Source: Casuarina equisetifolia (lineage: Eukaryota; Streptophyta; Magnoliopsida; Fagales; Casuarinaceae). Taken from it: a stretch of 64,000 nt of DNA. The position numbers and the translations under genes are program-made. Where the stretch lies: positions 5,520,501-5,584,500 of the forward strand of contig CM052358.1 in the NCBI GenBank assembly GCA_028551475.1, written 5' to 3'. This document shows positions 48,191-57,926 of this stretch, piece by piece; the first letter of the stretch is position 1; each line of letters starts with the position of its first letter. The notes beneath the pieces are model-generated. The model was given only the letters and a program-made list of their open reading frames with translations, was not told where the DNA came from and made no database searches.

Positions 48191-50567
48191 CTCTTAATTA
48201 TTTGGTGTTTCTTCCAGCTTAGAAACATTCAAGATAACAAAATGGCAAAATTCTTATACTTGTAATAACAAGAATTAATGGTCACAATACCGAGCAGGTT
48301 TTAACAAACCTTTTCCCACTCTATTCAGACAAAAGGTTGCACTGTCTTTCTAATATATTATTGGTCATGTTCAATAAACCTTCTCAAGAATATCAAGAGT
48401 AATAAAGTCATGAAGGGTGTTTCACAGGGCTGAAGCTACCTTCTTTTTATTGATCAGCAGGAATTATATTGCACGTATGTTTTCTTAGGAATTCCATCCT
48501 AATCTCCTGTTCCTATTAGCCTTTCTCTTCTCCATTTCACCCTTCTCATCATTCGAGAAAAGAATTCATTATTGTAGCGTTCATTAAATGTTAGACTGAT
48601 TTGGCACTAGGTAAGAAAACTTACTACATATAAGAAATTTTCCAATCTCGGAAATGAAAGGATGAAAACGATTTAGTTACAAGAACAAAAAAAGTATGAG
48701 CAAGTACTAGGCTCTTAAATGGAGAGGCTTAATGAAGAACAAAGCAACGTTTGCAAGTATTTGGAAGTTATACATATCACTCACGCACCCAAAGGTTCTC
48801 AAATCAAGAACCCAAGGCGACTAAGTTGCTTTGTAACAGAGGCTGTTTTAACTTCGCAATAGCCTCAATACACATTGGCTGGGGTTTAGCCTTTTCCTAA
48901 CAAGGAATTTGTACTTCCATGCAACACAAATTATTGTCTGAAATTCTCTGGCTAGTTTTACCTAACAAACATGAGAGATGAGGCCGAGTAATCTAAGCTC
49001 TCCAGAGTAACGGAGGAATTCATAGAGAAAATAGACTTGTTCCATCTGACAACATCAATATCAAGGGAAAAAGAAGATTTTTCATTAGCCAATATATCTA
49101 TAACAGGTTTAGATTCAATTGAAGTAACAATTAGGATTGACACCCTTAAATCTTTGTGCTTCTTTTCCTTCGTTCTATATTTCTAGTCACTAGGTTGTCC
49201 TTCACAAATAATAGCCCTCCAAAATGAGGTCATACTCATTAAGAAGCAAACATCCTGCTGAGATAAAAAAATAAAAATAAAAATCTTGTGCTCATAGATA
49301 AGATAAATCAATTTCATTTTTCATTACATTTCAAGAAGTACGGGAATCCAAGTCATCATGCCATGTTTTGTCAAAGATAAAAGCCTTAAACATAATATCT
49401 TAAAAATTCCCTTATAAAAGAAAATGAAGGGGGAAAAAAAAACCAATAAGGTCAAAAAAAAATATTAGAAAAGAAGTGATTGCCAACTAAAAATGAGACA
49501 CAAATTAAAATGTCACCTTTATTCAGAAAGTTAAAATATAACCAATAAAATATTACAAGGGATTAGAATATAGCCTCTAACAATTTTTGGTTTTTGATCT
49601 TTGATTTTATTTAAATTGCATCTAGATGCTTGGTTAGGATTGGGACTGGCAAGGGGGCTGAGCCTGGGGCCGCATCTTGGGCTAAATGTAATGAAAAATT
49701 AATAGATTTATAAACCCTAAACCCTAAAATTTCAAAATTTACACTTTTCTGTTTCAATCATAAATTTATTTGAATTAGTGGTCAACTCTATTAATATTAA
49801 ACTATGATGTGACACTAGCTTTGCCATGTAGATGTACAAATAGTTCTAATACCTATGGCTATAGTAAACTTAATCAGAACATCAAAAACCAAACCTTAAC
49901 GGCCTACTTGGACACACAAAGTAGAAAAGAAAAGAATAAAAAAAATTCAGTTTCAGATTTCTCATTGCTATGAAGCTCTAAATTTCCTCTCATTAGAGCT
50001 TTTTTTTTTCTGTAATTACATTATAGGCAATGTGTAATACGTCAATTTTCTTTCCCCAACCAACAGTCCTAGAAAAAGAAACTTTACGGACGTGTGCTTC
50101 ACTCTGTTAGATTCCTCCTCTTAGGTTTGAGGGTAAAATTTGTAAGTTAAATTTACCTGCCTTCCAAAAATTTCAGAAAATAAGAGTAACAATTTTGACC
50201 AAAAAAAAAGGGTAAAGGAAAAGACTGGGAGAAAAGATTGGATCTGGTCCACAACTAGTACTCCTGACCACACCTCCCTTGAAAGTCTTAACATTTACAT
50301 AGCTTCCACTGCGATAAGTATTCATAGATAGAAAGAGGAAGGTAGGATATTGGTTTTGGCAGAGCACATATAAGCACCAGGCCATGACTGCTACAGAAAA
50401 GAACTATAGGCACTGTCCTCTCAGGCCAACATAATTCAAGGAATTGCTCTGCACACCACATCAGTCATCATCACCAGACTAAACCGAAATGACCCAATCC
50501 CACCATGATCGACAAGCTCATCACTATTTATGTGTACCATCAAACCATCACACCACCACTTCAAACC
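48191..50567. other. Intergenic DNA, nothing recognised
   Basis: No coding similarity on either strand. A two-unit telomere-like CCCTAAA stretch occurs at about 49,712-49,728. The rest is AT-rich. Confidence 0.4.
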
Positions 50568-50638
50568 TTATTGTTCTTCTGTCTTCCTTGCCTCCTCAAT
50601 TGCTGCAATAATTTTGGTCATGTGCACCTTCTTTTTAC
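50568..50638 (-). CDS. Possible orphan 3'-terminal exon
   Basis: On the reverse strand a pyrimidine-containing TTTTGTTGGCAG acceptor ends at 50,639. The following 71 bases read, after two bases of a split codon, KKKVHMTKIIAAIEEARKTE and end in TAA at 50,570-50,568. The clean acceptor, the amphipathic helical text and the in-phase stop look like a genuine last exon. I do not recognise the protein. No upstream partner exon is visible between it and the PORR gene (stop at 51,036), so it could be a leftover of a gene otherwise lost, or an alternative 3' exon of a transcript that starts beyond the PORR gene. Confidence 0.3.
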
Positions 50639-51035
50639 CTGCCAACAAAAGTCGAACATAGAATAAAAGATACGTCCAGTAAAATATAGTTAGAAACACT
50701 TCTTAGAAATGCTATATAAATTTCCAAGAATATAATTAGTAAAACACAATTACAAGATAAAGTAATGATTAGAAATAAAAAATATACTCTATCATTTAAA
50801 TTATACAATAAAGTACGTTTTAGGAGGATTTTTAAATAATCATTTTTTATCCAGTAAATTGTCTAATATTTTCCCGTAATTTAAATTTAGTCTTCTAATA
50901 AAAATTATGTAAATTTGTAAGATATATTACAAAGCAAGCATCCCTATTTGATGTTTTGAATTTATAATAATGTGGGAAACCTTTTTAGAAAATGAATCAT
51001 AATACAAATCGGTTTCCGATCCAAATAAGAGCATT

Positions 51036-52451
51036 TCATTCTAAACCGCAAGGTGCCTCAAGATCCTCGTACGCACTGCAAACTTCTTCGATCTCCATCT
51101 CCTCACTGTCTGTAGGCATAGTACAGTCCTTCAAACGGGCGACTGTATCCTCAAATTGCACTCCGATGTGTTCATTTTCATCATCAGTCCCAAACAAACG
51201 ATCATCTTCCGCGTCTGACAAGTCAGTAAAAGTTTCAATCTGCTTCTTCTTTCCTCTGTAGCCAATATGACTCTGGACCTTTTCCTTCCAGAGCACCAAC
51301 GGCCCTTTCTCAATGAGCTCCGAGCCATCATAAGCTTCCGTCAAGAAGACACTGAACCTCTTCCCCCTCTCCGAGACGTAGAAAATTCCGCAATGCTTCA
51401 AAAGAAGTCTCATCAGCTTCTGGGGCATTACAAGTTCCTGGCGGAAGTGCGTAAGATGGTCAGTCACCAGTCTCTTTTCCGTTGTGAAGCTTAGCAGCTC
51501 GTGCATAATGGCGACGGCTCTCTTGTCAAACTCTAGGGAGCCGGGTTTAAGTCCCCGACCATCTGCGTATGGAGATAAATAAGATCTCTTCTGAAAGTGG
51601 TCAATCTTTCCTCCATATCTATACACTTTCTTGAAATTGGGAGGGAATTTCAAAGGAAAAGGAAGCGAAAGCTGTCCTGGAGTAGGAGCGTTATTATTAA
51701 TTTCACTCACACTCACCCCCATGGCCTTCTTCTCCAATTCAGTAATAGCCCAAGCTGGATTCCAGGAGACAAGTTCCAAATACTCGTTCTCATCCTCATT
51801 ACACTTGACCACCTTGAATAAATCAGGATACTTGTGCGCCCAGTTAGTCCGAAAATCAACTGGCAAGCCAAAGTCTCTTCTAAAATGCGCAATCTTGTCT
51901 AAAGGAAGACGTTTCCCCACGGTCATCATTAGAAACCTTGTCACATGTTCCGCGGCCTTGTCTTGGTTCTCCTCGATTATTCTTTGCTCCTCTTCCACCA
52001 AGCCCTCGGCCTGAGTCGTCATTCCGCACCATAACATGCCGTTTCGGTCCTTGTAGAGATCAAAGAGTTTCGGTGATTTGCGAATGAAATCCGAGATCTT
52101 GTGGGGCTTTGGGAGGTTAATCTGCCTTCGGTGCTGCTCCAGTGAGCGCAGCGGGATGATCATCTCGGGCTCTTTCTTTAGAATCTCCATCAGGTTGAGG
52201 ACCTTACTTGCTAATTTCCACTTCTCGGTTGCGATTTCCAGATCGTGTACCCGTTTGTTCTTGCTTCTGTCTTGAACACGCCTACTGGTGGTCATAAATC
52301 GATGCTGATTCTTTGACCACCTATTGAGAATTCTCACGGACAAATATGCAGACTCGTATAAGCATAAAAGTGGGTTGAGATGCTCCGCTTTGTTGGGCTT
52401 ATTACTCATCTGTAAAGCTGCAGCGAATTTAACAATTCGGGTAATGGCCAT
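51036..52451 (-). CDS. PORR-domain organelle RNA-binding protein (WTF family)
   Basis: A single open frame encodes 471 residues from ATG at 52,451. The open frame extends 15 codons further upstream with only a GTG, so I take the first ATG (MAITRIVKF). The PORR (plant organelle RNA recognition) domain spans about residues 69-398, with HDLEIATEKWK, ISDFIRKSPKLF, LPLDKIAHFRRDFGLP, FDKRAVAIMHELLSFT, RLVTDHLTHFR and HCGIFYVSERGKRFSVFL blocks. PORR proteins such as WTF1, WTF9 and RPD1 bind introns in chloroplasts or mitochondria and promote group II intron splicing. The basic N-terminus with few acidic residues fits an organellar, perhaps mitochondrial, targeting peptide. The C-terminal 70 residues are acidic and low in complexity, as in relatives. 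The gene is intronless and intact. Direct repeats flank the larger block that contains it. Confidence 0.93.
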   Translation of the reverse strand: MAITRIVKFAAALQMSNKPNKAEHLNPLLCLYESAYLSVRILNRWSKNQHRFMTTSRRVQDRSKNKRVHDLEIATEKWKLASKVLNLMEILKKEPEMIIPLRSLEQHRRQINLPKPHKISDFIRKSPKLFDLYKDRNGMLWCGMTTQAEGLVEEEQRIIEENQDKAAEHVTRFLMMTVGKRLPLDKIAHFRRDFGLPVDFRTNWAHKYPDLFKVVKCNEDENEYLELVSWNPAWAITELEKKAMGVSVSEINNNAPTPGQLSLPFPLKFPPNFKKVYRYGGKIDHFQKRSYLSPYADGRGLKPGSLEFDKRAVAIMHELLSFTTEKRLVTDHLTHFRQELVMPQKLMRLLLKHCGIFYVSERGKRFSVFLTEAYDGSELIEKGPLVLWKEKVQSHIGYRGKKKQIETFTDLSDAEDDRLFGTDDENEHIGVQFEDTVARLKDCTMPTDSEEMEIEEVCSAYEDLEAPCGLE

Positions 52452-52713
52452 CACGGTGTAAATAGTTGTTGTAAGGAGATGAATAGGGACCCCCACGTAT
52501 TCGTAAAAATGCCTGCGAAAGCGAGAACCCTGGTGGCACTATTCTTGTTTAAGGTTGTAGACTTTGTAAGTTTGGAGGTGCGCCTTGTAACCAGTAGTAA
52601 TGATGTGTCAGAGATGTAACCAGCGCCTCTAGACCCATTTTCCCTCGTAACCTCCTGCTCAAAAGGAAACTCAGCCTTCAAAAGAAACGCGCTCCGTCTC
52701 TCGGACCTTCGCA

Positions 52714-52866
52714 ATGTCAGACAATGACGACGACGACAATGACTTCCAGATCCCACTAACCCAAATCACGACTCAAAGGCCTCTCCAGTCCTTAAATTCC
52801 TGCAGTCGTGCATCCAAGAGAGCAAAGCGCTCCGGCAAAGAGAACATGTCCGAGTCGAGGATGTAA
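52714..52866 (+). pseudogene. SNM1-like DNA cross-link repair protein, N-terminal fragment
   Basis: A 50-codon forward frame from ATG at 52,714 begins MSDNDDDDNDFQIPLTQ and contains KRAKRSGKEN. The order acidic run, DFQIP, TQ, basic KR cluster, GKEN resembles the start of plant SNM1, a metallo-beta-lactamase nuclease in DNA cross-link repair. The similarity ends near 52,850, where an antisense ferredoxin fragment begins, and a stop follows at 52,864. The nuclease domain is absent. Upstream sequence looks like an ordinary 5' leader, and the PORR gene starts divergently ~260 bp to the left. Identification rests on a short disordered segment, so it is tentative. Confidence 0.5.
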
Positions 52867-53090
52867 CAATCATCGGGAGCATCGAATTCGTTCTCTTCAC
52901 CGTTTGGCCCAATCAGTTTCACCTTGTACACCGCCACTATAGCTCCTTTGAAGGGAGAATATTTCAAGCCAAACATTTTGGAGACAGATTTTACAGAACT
53001 CAAGGAAGATCGACCCTTGATTAGGGCGCAGGATCTGCTTGGTGGTTCACCCTTGAACAAGCACGAGTTTGGGACCCTCGCAGTTGACAT
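52850..53090 (-). pseudogene. Root-type ferredoxin gene, truncated 5' half
   Basis: Reverse-strand frame from ATG at 53,090 reads MSTARVPNSCLFKG, a chloroplast transit peptide with VKSVSKMFGLK as in Fd3-type (non-photosynthetic) ferredoxins. The mature N-terminus AVYKVKLIGPNGEENEFDAP and DDCYILD follow. Similarity stops at YILDS, before the loop carrying the four cysteines (CxxxxCxxC and a distant C) that bind the 2Fe-2S cluster. The frame then runs on to a stop at 52,773 through the antisense of the SNM1-like fragment. No iron-sulfur cluster could form, so this is a gene fragment. Ferredoxins pass electrons from FNR to nitrite reductase, sulfite reductase and other plastid enzymes. Confidence 0.82.
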
Positions 53091-53457
53091 ACTCATAGTT
53101 AACATATCTACACTTGAACTTAGAAACCATAGGAACTTATTGATGAATATGCACATACAACAGTCAATTAAACAATACTATATTTACTTCTAGGGTTTAC
53201 ATCTTTATCATATGTCCAAAGAAGTCTCTCTCTCATCTTGATTACGAGAATACATTTTTTATTTTTTACAATATTTACCTAGAACCACATAAGTTTTATT
53301 AATAGCCACGGGTTAGTAGAGATACCATATTAACAGGACACTCTTTTCTTCCGATATTTCTTTTAGGGGATAGTTAATTGTATTTGTTTCCCAATGATTT
53401 CTAATTTGATAAATCTCACTAGATGAGCCGTTAAACTACTGACGATTGTACTATTAG

Positions 53458-53755
53458 TAATACTCAAGGGAGTTTTGAGATTCAATTTAAGTTAACAATA
53501 GGATACTTTTTTCTCATAGGAAACCTTTCACAACCATTGGAATTTATAATATGTTGAACTATTAGTATACATTCACACAATCATGCTGAACTACTTACGT
53601 TAGGCCTGCCTCAAATCCTTGAGTTACGAGGATAGCTAGAAAACATTTATTAGTGAGGAAGAAATAACATTCCAGTTCATCAATACACCAAAATTTTGGA
53701 ATTTTGAATCTTCTTAAATATGCTTTGAAATATTTGAAAAAGCTTAAATTCACAA
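53458..53755 (+). repeat. Direct repeat copy 2 flanking the 48-53 kb block
   Basis: Co-linear with 47,755-48,190 but shorter: TTAAGTTAACAATAGGATAC, CTCATAGGAAACC, TTACGTTAGGCCTGC followed by TCAAATCCTTGAG, ACATTTATTAGTGAGGAAGA and AAATATGCTTTGAAATATTT. Same orientation as copy 1. Confidence 0.75.
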
Positions 53756-53914
53756 TTCACAATTGGTAAATTGGATTGTACAAATCATGGGATATCAACT
53801 GTCGAATCTTCTTTAATCCTCAACCATGAAACTAATTTATGGTCAAGAGACTCTTTTTTAAAATTATTTTTACAAACCTAATGCCTTTAGTTGACAAATG
53901 TGCTCAAATGAGAG

Positions 53915-53919
53915 TTTAC
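53915..53919 (+). repeat. Left target-site duplication TTTAC
   Basis: TTTAC directly precedes TGTTGGAGAT of the left LTR and recurs at 55,705-55,709 directly after the right LTR. Confidence 0.9.
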
Positions 53920-54163
53920 TGTTGGAGATACGTATGTATATTTTTCCATATTAGCCAGATATATTTTTCTTTTTAGAGTTATCCACTTTAGGTATTGTTC
54001 GTATAATTAGCAACGTGAATATTCCTTTTTATTTCTTGTATTATTTCTTTATTTGGTCCGTTTCCTTATTATTAAAGGAACGTGTCCTGTACATCTTTTC
54101 TCAAGAAAAGCAATATACCTTTTCCAAAACTCTCATGCTTTCACTCTTTCTTAGTTTGTGACA
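53920..54163 (+). repeat. 5' LTR of the 53.9 kb Copia element
   Basis: 244 bp, differing from the right LTR at five transitions. Ends GTGACA directly before the primer-binding site at 54,164. Confidence 0.95.
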
Positions 54164-54295
54164 TGGTATCGGAGCAGAGGTAACGGGCTTGGAGGACTTC
54201 GGCATAGTGTAGGTAAGTGGTTAAGTGATTAAGGAAAAAAAGGTTTTTTTTTTTTTTTGGTTCTGATTATCTGATTTCCACACCGGAGTGCTAAC

Positions 54296-55453
54296 GTGTT
54301 TCTCCGCAAATCCCTTTACGGCCTTAAACAAGCTTCTCGCCAATGGTATGCCAAATTCACCTCTGCACTCACAGCTACCCATTTTCGACAATCCCGTCAT
54401 GATTATGCTCTCTTTACCTGGCACAAAGGTACCTCCTCCATCTACTTGTTAATTTATGTTGATGATATTTTGATCATGGGCAACGACATTCTTGCTATTG
54501 AACGCTTCAAGAAGTTTTTACATTCCACTTTTCGGATTAAGGATTTGGGACCGCCCAAATATTATTTAGGCATCGAAATTGCCCGTTCCGACAAGGGTAT
54601 TTGTCTTAGCCAACGTAAGTTTGTTTTGAAGATCATATCAGATGCTGGTTTATCTGGATGCAAACCTGCTATCATTCCTTTTGAACAAAATTTGAATCTC
54701 ACCACACCTGAATATGATGTTGGCTTCTCACCACTCGATGCGGACCCTCCGCTTAAGGATTCTTCAAGCTATCAGAGACTGGTTGGAAAATTTATCTATC
54801 TCACAATGACCCGACCTGATATCTGCTACTCAGTACAGATTCTCAGTCAGTTCATGCATCAACCCAAACAATCTCACATGAATGCAGCCTTGAAAGTTGT
54901 AAAATATTTAAAAGGATGTCCTGGATTGGGAATTCTTCTCTCTCGACGTTGCAACATGGAAATGACCGCATACTGTGACACGGATTACGCCACTTGTCCC
55001 ATGAATAGGCGATCGACTACTGGATTCTGCATTAAATTTGGAGATTCTTTATTATCATGGAAAACAAAGAAACAATCCACTGTTTCCTTGTCCTCTGTTG
55101 AATCTGAGTATCGAGCTATGGCCAAAACTACTTGTGAAGTTATTTGATTAAGAGGTCTTCTTCGGGATTTCGGTGTTCACGTAAAAGGACCCACTCTTCT
55201 GTTCTGTGACAATGACGCCGCTTTTAAACTTGCAGCAAATCCTATGGTTCATGAACGGACGAAACATATTGAAGTTGATTGCCATTTTACCAGAGATAAG
55301 ATACATGAAGGTGTCATTCGAACCAAGGAAATTCGAACTACAGAGCAACCTGCAGATATTTTTACCAAAGCGCTTTGCCACAGACAACATGCATATCTAT
55401 TAAGCAAGCTAGGTGTGTTTGACGTTTATAAACCACCAAAACCACCAGCTTGA
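54296..55453 (+). pseudogene. Copia RT/RNase H remnant inside the deleted element
   Basis: The frame enters at KSLYGLKQASRQWYAKF and includes LLIYVDDILIMGND with an intact YVDD, TRPDICYSVQILSQFMHQP, and RNase H blocks around VSLSSVESEYRAMA. A TGA at 55,145-55,147 replaces the usual tryptophan codon. The frame then continues to TKHIEVDCHF, EQPADIFTKAL and LGVFDVYKPP, ending at 55,453. There is no real start: the frame begins with the deletion breakpoint. Apart from the single stop the 3' half of pol is otherwise open, consistent with a young insertion. Confidence 0.9.
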
Positions 55454-55460
55454 GGGGGAG

Positions 55461-55704
55461 TGTTGGAGATACGCATGTATATTTTCCCATATTAGCCAAA
55501 TATATTTTTCTTTTTAGAGTTATCCACTTTAGGTATTGTTTGTATAATTAGCAACGTGAATATTCCTTTTTATTTCTTGTATTATTTCTTTATTTGGTCC
55601 GTTTCCTTATTATTAAAGGAACGTGTCCTGTACATCTTTTCTCAAGAAAAGCAATATACCTTTTCCAAAACTCTCATGCTTTCACTCTTCCTTAGTTTGT
55701 GACA
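55461..55704 (+). repeat. 3' LTR of the 53.9 kb Copia element
   Basis: 244 bp, preceded by the purine tract ending at 55,460 and followed by TTTAC. Confidence 0.95.
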
Positions 55705-55759
55705 TTTACTAAGACTTTTTTATTTCAAGTTTAATATTAAAAGCAAAAGTAGATGAGTG

Positions 55760-55782
55760 TTTATATATATATATATATATAA
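55760..55782. repeat. (TA)n microsatellite
   Basis: About 11 TA units. It lies ~900 bp upstream of the ADA1-like start codon; a TATA role is possible but not supported by spacing. Confidence 0.9.
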
Positions 55783-56678
55783 TTTCTTTCTCCCAATCCA
55801 AGAAACGAAATTTAAGAAATATCCTAATACCTGTCAATTCGTTAACCCAAGCTCTTTGACTTGTGTCGTAAGTTGAACTTTCCCAAAAAGGAAAGCATTA
55901 CTTCCCGAAAACAGCAAGTTCCCACAAAACAGATACCGAAAAATCTATGACGCAGGAGAGAAAAGGAGTCGGAGTGAGAGATTTCAGACTTCCTCAACTC
56001 CCCAACAAACTCAGCGAACAAGCGAGGAGTCAGTCAAAATGCCGCGCAAATTCCAAGGAAAGAGAGGTGGGGAGTGGAGGAGGAGATGCTCAAATGCAGG
56101 CAGAGAAGGAAGGAGCTATTGTTGTTCATTGGTCAGACAGCATTGCCATTCTTTCTCAGGAGAACCCTTAAATTTTCTTTCTAGCCTTTTCCATGTCACA
56201 ATTCGATTTCTTCCTCTCCATCTCTCTGTGAAAGTTATCTGTGTCATTCCAATTCTCGGCTAATTTGAATTTATGTTCTCTAAACTTTTGGTCCTTCCTG
56301 ACCTACTTATTTTTTTCGATTTTCCTAGAGATTGCCGCAGTTTTAGTTTCTCCATTTTGGTTAGGGGGATGGTTTTGTTCTACTTACTTCAAGGTTTCTT
56401 CAGGAACTTTGTGCATTTTTGTAGCTTTAGAGTTTATTCAGTTGAGTTATATCTCTGTGGAATTGGAAATTCAGACTGAAATTAGCCCTGATTGAAATTT
56501 AGAAGGGAAAGTTCGATTCTTTAAGCTATGGAACTCAGCTCTCCCTGACGATGCATTGTATGTTTTCGCTGATGGGTTTTGATCAGGATAAAGGGATGTA
56601 TCTTTTAGGCATGTGGAGAAAGGGATTTTGGATATGGAGTGGAAAACGCCAGTGTAGCTGCGGGTTTGGTAAAAGTTA

Positions 56679-57926
56679 ATGGAAGTTGGCGGCCCAGGTC
56701 TTTTGGATTCTATTCTGGGAGAAATGCAACCACTGCCACATCAGCCACCGCGGATCATTCTCGCTGAAATCAAAGCTCAAATATATAAGAGAATTGGCCG
56801 AGGGAGGTCGAAGCAGTATTTTTATTATTTATGCAGATTGTTGAGTTTAAAGCTAAGCAAGGTACAGTTCAATCAGCTCTGTTTTCAAGTTTTAGGGCAA
56901 GAAACTGTCTCACTCCACAATCAGTCAATTCAATCAGTTTTGAAAAATGTCGTGCAAAATTTCCACCATCACCAACTCCTGAGAAGGAAGTACAGGCATG
57001 TACAAGTGATGAGTATCACTCAAATAGGCGCTGCCCTTTACTGAAGGGCACTGTTTTCCCATCCTAATCGCCAAAGACAAGGTCAAAAATTTGTTGGGTC
57101 AGTTGGGAAGGTGGGTTTTGCTTTCCCTCAAGCAACGGTTACTGGTGATAACGTAATATCGGAAGATTGGCATTGTGATATTAGAAAGTCAATACAGCAT
57201 TGTCATGGACTCGGAGAAACACCAAATGGTAAGGGAGAGATTTTGCTCACCCATTCTATTAAGTTGAATTTAAAGGAATCCGCAGATAGTTTAGTTTCTG
57301 AACACAGTAAAGAGTGGGAGGAAGTATTAGTGGTTGAGGATGGAAAAGAAGTACTGAATAGAAGTCTACTCCAGGCTCCACTTGGGATACAATTTAGCTC
57401 TGTTAGTGTGGGTGTTGTATGCGGAGCTTTCCCTTCAGCTAGCATCAATAGATGCACTAGCTCATATGATAGTGGCGGATTGCTCGAAAGCAATGCACTT
57501 AGGGAACGCATGCTGCTCATTGCTGCAGAACAGGGCCTTGACGGGGTTTCAATTGAATGTGCCAATATGTTGAATAATTGGTTGGATGCCTATATCAAAA
57601 GGTTGATCAAGTACCGCATAGGATTCGTTGGGGCAAGGTGTGGATATGACTTGTCAAAAAACAGTATCTATAAGAAGCAGTTTAATGGGAAGCTTGTTAA
57701 TGGTATCTTGCCAGGTCTTCAGTTTCAGTCGCAATGGACCAATCGGCCTTTGGAAGGCATCCAAGAATGGGGACAACATCTTCAGGTTTCATTGCTGGAT
57801 TTCAAGGTGGCAATGGAGATAAACCCACAGCAGCTTGGTGCAGACTGGCCATTGCTACTGGAGGAAATATGCGCATGTGCATTTGACGAATGGTATTTCT
57901 GCAGTATACCTTTCTCCCATAAGTGA
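56679..57926 (+). pseudogene. ADA1/TADA1-like SAGA subunit gene with two frame changes
   Basis: ADA1 (Hfi1/TADA1) is a structural subunit of the nuclear SAGA histone-acetyltransferase complex. From ATG at 56,679 the frame reads PRIILAEIKAQIYKRIG, SKQYFYYLCRLLSLKLSK, LGQETVSLHNQSIQSVLKN, matching the family's N-terminal SAGA-Tad1 domain. At ~56,945 similarity moves to another frame (RAKFPPSPTPEKEVQA), and near 57,040-57,065 it returns to the first frame. That frame stays open to the stop at 57,924-57,926, with LRERMLLIAAEQGLDGVS, LLDFKVAMEINPQQLGADWP and LLEEICACAFDE. Full length would be about 415 residues, normal for the family. Read literally, the first frame stops at 57,044 after 121 residues. 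Either this is a pseudogene with two compensating indels or the sequence has errors there. The gene lacks introns. Confidence 0.8.

Larger units (their letters stand above)
53920..55704 (+). mobile_element. Internally deleted Ty1/Copia element with near-identical LTRs
   Basis: LTRs of 244 bp each (53,920-54,163 and 55,461-55,704) both run from TGTTGGAGATACG to TTTGTGACA. The primer-binding site TGGTATCGGAGC follows the left LTR, the purine tract TGAGGGGGAG precedes the right one, and TTTAC is duplicated at both sides. The total is only 1785 bp: after ~130 bases of leader the sequence jumps into the middle of reverse transcriptase, so gag, protease, integrase and the RT fingers are missing. 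The two LTRs differ at five positions, all transitions, so the insertion is recent compared with the others here. With intact LTR, primer-binding site and purine tract it could in principle be mobilised in trans. Confidence 0.95.

Noticed and set aside
49712-49728. Telomere-like CCCTAAACCCTAAA
   Set aside because: Only about two units, which is common as a telo-box or by chance. It is not an interstitial telomere array.
52452-52756. Reverse-strand frame overlapping and preceding the PORR gene
   Set aside because: It is in another frame, begins in the antisense of the SNM1-like leader and has no domain. It is best seen as the 5' leader of the PORR gene.
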